Origin: Shewanellaceae bacterium
Lineage (GTDB): Bacteria; Pseudomonadota; Gammaproteobacteria; Enterobacterales; Shewanellaceae
Reading direction: 5' to 3'
Assembly (NCBI GenBank): GCA_016779685.1
Contig: JADHND010000029.1
Span: forward strand, 1 to 12,429
Length of the DNA stretch: 12,429 bases
The position numbers and the translations under genes are program-made. Positions 7,253-12,429 of the stretch are shown here, piece after piece. Every line of letters starts with the position of its first letter. The first letter of the stretch is position 1. The notes beneath the pieces were generated by a model. The model was not told the DNA's origin. It saw only the letters and a program-made list of their open reading frames with translations, and made no database searches.

Positions 7253-8086
7253 CTAGCCCACCACTGTGGGACAATTTCTGGTAGGGGACGCAGTGTCGCT
7301 AGCGGGCGCACACCAATGGGTGAAGACTTGGCGCTGACCGGTGCGCGGATGCAGACCTATATCGGCTTCACAGCCATAGAGTTGTTTGATAAAGGTCTGG
7401 TTGATCAAGGCTGTAGGCGTGCCCATTGCCAACAAGCGTTGTTGGGCTAAGCCAATCAGCTGATCACTGTATTGAATCGCCAAGTTAAGATCATGACAAC
7501 TGAGCACCACCGTGAGCCCGGTGTCTTGTACATGCTGCTGTAACAAACCCCAGAACTGATGCTGTTGTTGCGGATCCAGATGGGCAGTGGGCTCATCCAA
7601 AAACAGCAGACCTTGATCGGCGGCTTGTTGCAGTTGTAACAGCACCCGCGCCAATTGAACCCGTTGTTGTTCGCCGGTTGAGAGACTGTTGTAGTCACGG
7701 TCGTGCCATGGTTCAAGTTGGTGCCAAATGAGCTGTTGTTGGGTCCAGCGTTGTTTGACAGCAGGGTGCCCGACCAAGGGGAGGGTGCCCAATTGCACGA
7801 TGTCCGCCACCCGCAGTGGAAAACGTAAGGGGGATCGGGTGGGCATATAGGTGACCTGACGTGCCAACTGTTGCCGACACCACTGAGTGCGCGGTCGACC
7901 AAAATAGTGGACATCGCCTTGACCTCGACAGAGAGGACCTAAGGCTTCTAATAAGGTGGTTTTGCCCGCGCCATTGCTGCCGACTAAGGTCACGATTTGT
8001 CCCGCTTGCAGCTTGAGATCCATCGGCGCCAGGCGCCATTGTTGACCTTGTCGCCATTGAACAGGTTGGGCACAGATGGCTAACAT
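7253..8086 (-). CDS. hmuV: ABC transporter ATPase, heme/metallo-cofactor import type (HmuV-like)
   Basis: A 277-residue nucleotide-binding subunit. Walker A is GSNGAGKT (36-43), signature LSTGEQQRVQLARVL (135-149), Walker B LLFLDEPTAHLD (160-171), and the switch histidine lies in SCHDLNLAI (196-204). 'GEQQRVQLARVL', FPLRVADIVQLG (89-100) and the tail ADIGLHPRTGQRQVF resemble HmuV heme importers more than BtuD, but cobalamin or ferric-siderophore transport cannot be excluded, so the symbol is provisional. The Q-loop reads YMPTRSP, with Thr83 where Gln is normal. ATG 8086 was chosen because translation then begins just before the ABC fold and overlaps the permease stop by seven bases, which fits coupled translation; the longer open frame to 8353 is antisense-like sequence inside the permease gene. 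There is no heme-binding protein (HmuT) or HmuS gene in this window. Confidence 0.88.
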   Translation of the reverse strand: MLAICAQPVQWRQGQQWRLAPMDLKLQAGQIVTLVGSNGAGKTTLLEALGPLCRGQGDVHYFGRPRTQWCRQQLARQVTYMPTRSPLRFPLRVADIVQLGTLPLVGHPAVKQRWTQQQLIWHQLEPWHDRDYNSLSTGEQQRVQLARVLLQLQQAADQGLLFLDEPTAHLDPQQQHQFWGLLQQHVQDTGLTVVLSCHDLNLAIQYSDQLIGLAQQRLLAMGTPTALINQTFIKQLYGCEADIGLHPRTGQRQVFTHWCAPASDTASPTRNCPTVVG

Positions 8087-9099
8087 GGGCTGCGATACTT
8101 CGATTGGAGTAAGAGAGCAATAAAACAAGGCGCTCCGAGCCAGGCCGTGACAATGCCAATAGGCAGTTGCGCTGGTGCAATCAACAAACGTGCGACCAAG
8201 TCGGCACTGACCATCAGCGCGCCACCGAGGATGGCGGTGATCGGCAGCAACCGTTGGTGGTCTGCACCCACCCACAACCGGGCGGCGTGGGGCACCAATA
8301 ACCCCACAAAACCAATGATGCCAGTGATGCTCACCGCCAGCGCCATCATGCAAGTCATGATCAACAACAGTTGGCGTTGGTAGCTTTTCACCCGCAGCCC
8401 TAAGGTCACGCAGACGGTCTCACCCAGCAACAAGGCGTTGAGACGTTGTGTTTGTCGCATGAGATACCCAAGATAGAGACAGGCACAACCGACCAACACC
8501 GCCAATAAAGTGGGGTCGGGGGTTGGGATGTGTCCCATCAACCACAGTGTGACATTTTTGAGGGTTTGCGGGGGCGCAATCAATTGGAGAAAAGTCATGC
8601 TGGCACCACATAAGGCGTTGATTGCCATGCTGGCGAGCAACAAGGTGGTGATGTCGCCCGCAGCGCGTTGTCCCAACTGATCAATGCAGGCGCTGATCAA
8701 CATCGCTCCCACAAACGCCGCGATGGAGACCGACAGCCAAGTGACCTCAAGTTGGAGCCAAGGGATCACGCCCATGATCGCGACGACGGCACCCAAAGCA
8801 GCCCCCGATGCCACGCCCATTAAACTGGGATCCGCCAGTGGATTTTGCAGCACGGCCTGCATCACCAGCCCAGACAAAGCGAAGATAACGCCCACCGCGA
8901 CGCAGACCAAGGTATGAGGTAGCCTAAATTGCAGCAAGATAAGATGCTGGATGTTGTCGGATTCAGGTCGCCAGAGTGACGTGAAGATATCGTACAGACC
9001 GATGGGCATGACGCCCCAATGGAGCGCAGCCAGCAACAAACAACCACTGAGTCCGATGAGAAGAGCAACCTGTGCTCGCCAAGGCAACTGCCAATGCAT
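8080..9099 (-). CDS. FecCD-family ABC permease (heme, cobalamin or siderophore import)
   Basis: This 339-residue, strongly hydrophobic protein has the length and about ten membrane segments of BtuC/HmuU/FecCD permeases. Family blocks are present in order: FRLPHTL (58-64), QNPLADPSLMGVASGAALGA (85-104), LGETVCVTLGLRVKSYQ in the last third, GIIGFVGLLVPHAARL followed by GADHQRLLP, and LGGALMVSADLVARLL. It forms the inner-membrane channel as a homodimer with the ATPase encoded immediately downstream, whose start overlaps its stop by seven bases. The ATG at 9099 lacks a clear Shine-Dalgarno but gives the expected N-terminus. The usual partner, a periplasmic binding protein, is not adjacent: the gene upstream encodes a short secreted protein unrelated to that fold. 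Substrate is undetermined; the ATPase favours heme. Confidence 0.9.
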   Translation of the reverse strand: MHWQLPWRAQVALLIGLSGCLLLAALHWGVMPIGLYDIFTSLWRPESDNIQHLILLQFRLPHTLVCVAVGVIFALSGLVMQAVLQNPLADPSLMGVASGAALGAVVAIMGVIPWLQLEVTWLSVSIAAFVGAMLISACIDQLGQRAAGDITTLLLASMAINALCGASMTFLQLIAPPQTLKNVTLWLMGHIPTPDPTLLAVLVGCACLYLGYLMRQTQRLNALLLGETVCVTLGLRVKSYQRQLLLIMTCMMALAVSITGIIGFVGLLVPHAARLWVGADHQRLLPITAILGGALMVSADLVARLLIAPAQLPIGIVTAWLGAPCFIALLLQSKYRSPC

Positions 9100-9135
9100 G
9101 TTGATGATTGAGACCCGAGTTTTACAAAAAAAACG

Positions 9136-9144
9136 ATGTTAGCA
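9136..9144 (-). promoter_or_regulatory. Possible extended -10 promoter for the permease-ATPase genes
   Basis: On the minus strand TGC followed by TAACAT forms an extended -10 (TGn plus four of six -10 bases) about 37 bases before the permease ATG. There is no good -35 hexamer at normal spacing. It would allow the transporter pair to be expressed separately from the secreted-protein gene upstream. Confidence 0.3.
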
Positions 9145-9176
9145 CAGATAGCCTAGGAAGCGAAGCATGGTGGCGG

Positions 9177-9716
9177 TCACTGACTGTGGTAATAATGATG
9201 GTGTTTGGCTTTGAGAGCAGCATCCGGCTCGCCAGCATAATATCGCACAAATTTGCGATCCGTTTCATCCAATTGTAACCAGCCTTCCTGAACGCGGTAC
9301 CAACGGTTCTTGCCAGCGCCAAACACCTCGTACACTTTGGGAAAAGTACCCCAGCCGGTTTCATCCACTGTAAATTCTTTGAATTGAGAGATGGTTTTAA
9401 AGGTGGAGCTGCGTATGCGTTTGGGAAAGATTTTAACCTTTTTGGTCATCAAGCGTGAGCGCGGAAAGCTTTTGTTAATACTGCGGCCTTCGAGATTGCG
9501 ATAAAAGTGATAGCAGGATATTTTTTGTAGTTTGCGGTCAAACCAGAGATATTTTTGGGCATTCACATAACGATAGACGGTACAATCGTTAAATTGGATG
9601 GCCCAAGGTTTATTTTTTAAAAAACCGATATAACCGATGGCCTGTTCCTGGTCATTGGCCTGAGCCCCGCTCACAAAGAGCAACCAGCCACATGCTATCC
9701 AAATTAACCACCGCAA
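9177..9716 (-). CDS. Small secreted protein of unknown function with His-rich tail
   Basis: I do not recognise this gene. The frame is open from a GTG at 9743, but the best start is TTG 9716, which has AGAGGG seven bases upstream and puts a compact signal peptide at the very N-terminus (RWLIWIACGWLLFVSGAQA, cut before ND). The product is then 179 residues, about 160 after cleavage. The mature part is basic and rich in aromatic residues. It contains two cysteines (in DCTVYRY and SCYHFY), which could form a disulfide, and KNRWYRVQEGWLQL, which suggests a beta-strand. The extreme C-terminus is KAKHHHYYHSQ, a possible metal- or heme-binding tail. It precedes the FecCD-type transporter by 77 bases on the same strand, so a link to cofactor capture is conceivable, but it is too short and dissimilar to be the usual binding protein. 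An AT-rich stretch with TATACT (9754-9759) lies upstream and may hold its promoter. Confidence 0.75.
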   Translation of the reverse strand: MRWLIWIACGWLLFVSGAQANDQEQAIGYIGFLKNKPWAIQFNDCTVYRYVNAQKYLWFDRKLQKISCYHFYRNLEGRSINKSFPRSRLMTKKVKIFPKRIRSSTFKTISQFKEFTVDETGWGTFPKVYEVFGAGKNRWYRVQEGWLQLDETDRKFVRYYAGEPDAALKAKHHHYYHSQ

Positions 9717-9723
9717 GTTAGCA

Positions 9724-9729
9724 CCCTCT
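9724..9729 (-). promoter_or_regulatory. Ribosome binding site that decides a TTG start
   Basis: Minus-strand AGAGGG lies seven bases before TTG 9716. The alternative GTG at 9743 has no such site, so the TTG start is preferred for the secreted protein. Confidence 0.55.
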
Positions 9730-9800
9730 GCCAAATAAACCACTTGTACATTAAGTATATAAGATCAAATGTGAAATCACCATCTATCGACCTCAATGGC

Positions 9801-10199
9801 TTACTTATCGGTGTTTTTTTGTTTTTGTTCTTGTTCTTGCTGTTGCGCCAATTGACAGTGACTGAGACGTTCGAAACGCCTTTTAGCGAATCGTTGATAG
9901 CCCCATTTCAAACAAGGGTAGATGATGGGGGCGCGCAAACAAGCAGCGAACCAAGCGCCATATTTAAACTGTTGCCAGATCAGCACGAACGCATCCACGC
10001 CTAAGTGCCATTGCCCTTGCGCATCTTGTGCATGCAAGGTCATGAGGGCTTCGGTATGGGTGATGCCCATGGCTTGAATCACCGCTCGATCTTGAGACAG
10101 GGGCCGCCACTCAATCGGCGCATTGGGCGCAAAACGTTGATATAAATTAATTTCGCGCCGACAAACGTGGCATAAGTCATCGTAAAAAACCACAATCAT
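9801..10199 (-). CDS. DCC-family (DUF393) thiol-disulfide oxidoreductase-like protein
   Basis: A 132-residue protein with the family hallmark at its N-terminus: VVFYDDLCHVCRREINLY, in which Cys10 and Cys13 form the CxxC and the Tyr-Asp pair precedes them. RPLSQD (32-37), GVDAFVLIW (67-75) and a C-terminal hydrophobic segment (about 81-100) also fit DUF393. The family is predicted to be thioredoxin-like, but its substrates are poorly known. ATG 10199 was chosen over an upstream in-frame Met at 10235 because AAGGTG sits about nine bases before it and the DUF393 core begins there. The last 18 residues are low-complexity Gln/Glu/Lys (LAQQQEQEQKQKNTDK), an unusual extension that may be disordered. 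It is preceded by its own extended -10 promoter, so it is probably transcribed separately from the surface-polymer genes. Confidence 0.85.
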   Translation of the reverse strand: MIVVFYDDLCHVCRREINLYQRFAPNAPIEWRPLSQDRAVIQAMGITHTEALMTLHAQDAQGQWHLGVDAFVLIWQQFKYGAWFAACLRAPIIYPCLKWGYQRFAKRRFERLSHCQLAQQQEQEQKQKNTDK

Positions 10200-10252
10200 G
10201 CGAATCACCTTGAGTGGGGAGGCCGCTAGCATCACGGCTCACAATAGGGATG

Positions 10253-10261
10253 ATTATAACA
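10253..10261 (-). promoter_or_regulatory. Extended -10 promoter for the DUF393 gene
   Basis: On the minus strand TGT is followed by a perfect TATAAT (10258 down to 10253). The match to TGnTATAAT explains the absence of a good -35 hexamer. Transcription would begin near 10246, leaving a leader of about 47 bases before ATG 10199. Confidence 0.55.
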
Positions 10262-10371
10262 GAATTGTCTGCGCTTGGCTTCCAAAATAATGCGGCCAGT
10301 CCACAATGGAAACAACAAAGACTTATGTAGAGAGTCTGGCTACACCAGCTTAAGCCGCTTTGCGTTTGACG

Positions 10372-10417
10372 CTTGATATCCCCGCCCAATTGGGCGAGGG
10401 CTGACTGTGACATCAAG
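10372..10417. repeat. Nested inverted repeat abutting the glycerophosphotransferase stop codon
   Basis: Outer arms CTTGATATC (10372-10380) and GACATCAAG (10409-10417) are complementary at eight of nine positions; the ninth pairs as G-U in minus-strand RNA. Inside is a second palindrome centred on GCCCAATTGGGC (10384-10395). It begins directly after the TAG of the gene at 10418. There is no T run, so it is not a standard intrinsic terminator; it could be a 3' RNA-stabilising or rho-related structure or a repeat element. The rest of the 218-base gap (10200-10417) holds the DUF393 promoter and several short palindromes (10336-10348, 10348-10355, 10362-10372) and no convincing gene. Confidence 0.6.
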
Positions 10418-11743
10418 CTAAGTTGATGTTGTATCCAAAGTCAGTTCAGAGGGCATGCTAGCGGCGGTTGGCAGAGACGTTAATTCAGCTTGAATGTGCA
10501 TCAATTGTTGGGCGATGACATCACCTGCCGACCCGTAATGAAAGATGCTTGTTTCTTTCAGCTTTTGAATTCGAGTGATATTGGTTTGATCAGCACACAA
10601 CCGATCAATGATGGCCGCAAGCTTGGGTAAATCGGCTAACGTCACTTGCGCGCCGATTTGATCCAGTGCGTTGAGTTCCCACAGTGGCCTATCGTAGTCA
10701 TTGGCATCGGTGCCCTGTAAATCAACCGCAAATTTAAGCGTTATCACAGGTTTTTCAAAGACGAAAGCATAATCAAAAATGACGCCGGACATATCCGAAA
10801 TCAGGATATCGGCTGCTGCTAAGCTCGGAAAATTATCAGCACGGGTATCCCAAGTGACATTGGCATAACGAGACAGTTGTTTTTGCAGAGCTTCAATCAT
10901 GTTTAATTCAACGACAAAGCTTTGGGGATGCGGTCGGATGACCATAGGGTAGCCTTGTTGGGCTAACGGTTCTAACAGGGCCATCCCAAATTTGCTCAGT
11001 AAGCCATTGGTATCCCATGTTGGGGCAATGAGTAAATGAGGCAACCCCGCCTTCGATGGATTCGATGTCCATTGCTGTTTTTGAGCCATCAGCACGTCGA
11101 AGTAAGGACAGCCTGATTCAAAAAGTTGTTTGGGTGGCAGGTTGCGTAACTTTTCTAAACTGCGGATCGCTGCTAGTTGATGGGAACCAGAACACAACAG
11201 GCTATCAAAGTAATCAAACGAGTAGGTATTATAAAGACCATCGGTGGGTGCGTGCTGGATATAGGTATAGTGCCGTACTCTTTTTGAGCGTTTTATTTGG
11301 AACACATCTAAGCCAGGCGTGGTCATGGCCAACACATCTGCTTCTAAAAAGTTCAGCCGAGTATAAGCCTTGGTACCTTGACCAATGTATTGGCATTCAA
11401 TGGTTGGCGAAGCAAAATCGAGCCCCGGATCCGTCGGTGATGATGTTAAGTAAGTGGCCGATAGACCACGTTGATGTAGGGATGCTAAGATAGGTTTAAA
11501 GGTATGCCAGTAAGCATCGCCTTCGGAGTAGAAAACAAGTCCCAATCGTTGCCGCTTCATTTTAAAACCAAAGATAGCGGCGATGAACCGCATGAATTGA
11601 TAATAAACATCTTTTAAGATAAAAAAGCAGGTCGCTATGGAACCAATGACAAAAGAAAGAACTAAGCTACCCGTACCCGGGTCTAAGTAAGCCATCGCCG
11701 TTGGCACATACAACACCATCATCATGCACAAAATTTTATTCAT
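10418..11743 (-). CDS. CDP-glycerol:glycerophosphate glycerophosphotransferase-like protein
   Basis: A 441-residue protein of the Glyphos_transf (TagB/TagF-like) family, which transfers glycerol phosphate or a similar polyol phosphate from a CDP-linked donor onto a surface glycan. It starts with a hydrophobic stretch ending PTAMAYLDPGTGS (14-26), followed by a membrane segment (about 27-45), so the catalytic part is tethered to the inner membrane. Catalytic-domain marks are YIQHAPTD (161-168), LLIAPTWD (237-244), RPHPQS (270-275) and ISDMSGVIFDYAFVFEKPVI (315-334), corresponding to the family's APTWR, HP and SD..S..FDY motifs. ATG 11743 overlaps the stop of the upstream sulfatase-like gene by four bases, with AGGA before an A8 run as ribosome site, so translation is probably coupled. 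In Gram-negative bacteria such enzymes belong to capsule, O-antigen or other phosphate-containing polymers. The acceptor is unknown. Confidence 0.85.
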   Translation of the reverse strand: MNKILCMMMVLYVPTAMAYLDPGTGSLVLSFVIGSIATCFFILKDVYYQFMRFIAAIFGFKMKRQRLGLVFYSEGDAYWHTFKPILASLHQRGLSATYLTSSPTDPGLDFASPTIECQYIGQGTKAYTRLNFLEADVLAMTTPGLDVFQIKRSKRVRHYTYIQHAPTDGLYNTYSFDYFDSLLCSGSHQLAAIRSLEKLRNLPPKQLFESGCPYFDVLMAQKQQWTSNPSKAGLPHLLIAPTWDTNGLLSKFGMALLEPLAQQGYPMVIRPHPQSFVVELNMIEALQKQLSRYANVTWDTRADNFPSLAAADILISDMSGVIFDYAFVFEKPVITLKFAVDLQGTDANDYDRPLWELNALDQIGAQVTLADLPKLAAIIDRLCADQTNITRIQKLKETSIFHYGSAGDVIAQQLMHIQAELTSLPTAASMPSELTLDTTST

Positions 11744-12429
11744 TTTTTTTGTCCTATAAACAAAGGTTCGCTGTCGTTGATACCACCATGAATGATGCCG
11801 TCTTCAATATAAACACCTGCCGACACATTCTTAAGGGTTCGCGTACTGGGTTTGAAGACATTAAACGCTGTTGTCTGCGATAAATAGTTAAATATTTCAG
11901 GAAAAACATCGGCAAGTGTTTCGATATTGCTTGGTGGAATGGGGTCGTTTTGGGGCAATCGTATGGCTAAAAAAGCACCATATCGATCTTGAAGATCGAG
12001 CCTATTCACGTCCTGTCCCTGATATTTTTCGTCTAAGGTAGTGCAGTTTTTAGTTAAATAAGGACCATGATCCCCATTGATAATAATAATGGCACCCGGA
12101 TCAACGGCTTCAATATGGGCAATATCATCTTTCATCTCTTGATTGGCTATTTTTAAACGTTCTTCAAACAATTCAGCTTCATTATTGCGGCAACGGCCAG
12201 AGTTTTGACTGTGTCCCGGACCGGTATGGGTGTATACAAAACGAGGTTGTGCGATGCCTTGATCAAAATATTGGTACTTATGGTCTAGAAATGTATCATA
12301 TGGCATCTGGGAATAATGCTCAAAGCTTGCAAAATGACCTATCATTATTCCTTTAAATAAGGCTTCTAAGGCAGAAGAATGGCTTTGAGATTGAGTTAGA
12401 TGCGGTGTGAACTCATCAAAGGTGATGGT
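11740..12429 (-). CDS. Sulfatase / phosphoglycerol-transferase-like protein, C-terminal part
   Basis: The frame is open from its TGA at 11740 through the right edge, so 229 residues of the C-terminal end are visible and the internal Met at 12345 is not the start. The sequence fits the alkaline-phosphatase/sulfatase superfamily as seen in LTA-synthase-like enzymes. VYTHTGPGHSQN (substrate/metal loop) is followed by a helix region (ERLKIANQEMKDDIAHIE), then AIIIINGDHGPYL, whose Asp-His are metal ligands of the family, and DRYGAFLAIRLP. The catalytic Thr/Ser nucleophile and any membrane anchors would lie off the window, although FDEFTPHL near the edge shows conserved-looking sequence continuing. 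Together with the overlapping glycerophosphotransferase-like gene it points to transfer or removal of phosphoglycerol (or sulfate) on an envelope polymer. Choice between phosphotransferase and sulfatase cannot be made from this part. Confidence 0.8.
   Translation of the reverse strand, partial: TITFDEFTPHLTQSQSHSSALEALFKGIMIGHFASFEHYSQMPYDTFLDHKYQYFDQGIAQPRFVYTHTGPGHSQNSGRCRNNEAELFEERLKIANQEMKDDIAHIEAVDPGAIIIINGDHGPYLTKNCTTLDEKYQGQDVNRLDLQDRYGAFLAIRLPQNDPIPPSNIETLADVFPEIFNYLSQTTAFNVFKPSTRTLKNVSAGVYIEDGIIHGGINDSEPLFIGQKK

Noticed and set aside
8087..8353. N-terminal extension of the ATPase inside the permease gene
   Set aside because: The 89 extra residues are His/Trp/Arg-rich out-of-frame translation of the permease gene, with no ABC-domain character.
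9126..9133. Minus-strand T8 run as a terminator after the secreted-protein gene
   Set aside because: No stable stem immediately precedes the run; only a weak imperfect pairing could be drawn.
9744..10004. 86-codon + strand frame with a hydrophobic FLFLFLFLLLRQ stretch, like a membrane peptide
   Set aside because: The hydrophobic run is the reverse complement of the Gln/Glu/Lys tail of DUF393; no ribosome site precedes it.
10177..10416. 79-codon open frame on the - strand in the intergenic gap
   Set aside because: It has no family resemblance, contains the DUF393 promoter and palindromes, and runs into the DUF393 start; it is better explained as a non-coding leader region.
11056..11493. 145-codon open frame on the + strand
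   Set aside because: It is wholly antisense to the glycerophosphotransferase-like gene, with no recognisable motif.

Overview
The window looks like a chromosomal segment of a Gram-negative bacterium, most likely a gammaproteobacterium. Support comes from two lipoprotein-type signal peptides, a Blc-type outer-membrane lipocalin, and the gene order FAD oxidoreductase - DUF1365 - cyclopropane-synthase-like methyltransferase, which is common in that class. Genus cannot be called from the sequence alone. No tRNA, rRNA, CRISPR array, transposase or phage gene was seen.

Left block (1-3222, + strand): two tandem full-length paralogues of a secreted FG-GAP-like beta-propeller protein. The first is cut by the left edge; the second is complete and carries a lipoprotein-type signal peptide. 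A hairpin with A and T runs on either side (3248-3277) closes the block and can also terminate transcription arriving from the right on the other strand.

Middle block (3315-9716, - strand): seven genes all read leftward. In order of transcription they are a small secreted protein of unknown function with a histidine-rich tail, a FecCD-type permease, its ATPase (heme-type, HmuV-like), a Blc-type lipocalin, an FAD-dependent oxidoreductase, a DUF1365 protein and a Cfa-like methyltransferase. Permease/ATPase and oxidoreductase/DUF1365 overlap by 7 and 4 bases. The last four genes form a plausible lipid operon: oxidoreductase, DUF1365 and Cfa-like enzyme would modify acyl chains of membrane phospholipids, with the lipocalin binding or carrying lipid at the outer membrane. 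The transporter pair has no periplasmic binding protein beside it.

Right block (9801-12429, - strand): a DCC/DUF393 thiol-disulfide protein behind a good extended -10 promoter, a structured intergenic stretch with a nested inverted repeat (10372-10417), then a CDP-glycerol glycerophosphotransferase-like protein overlapping by 4 bases with the 3' end of a sulfatase/phosphoglycerol-transferase-like gene that runs off the right edge. The last two suggest glycerol-phosphate decoration of a surface polymer.

The points most worth following are the ten-cysteine loop architecture shared by the propeller paralogues, the replacement of the catalytic His by Gln in the Cfa-like enzyme together with its operon partners, and the His-tailed secreted protein next to an orphan metallo-cofactor transporter. 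I do not see a clearly new multi-gene defence or mobile system.
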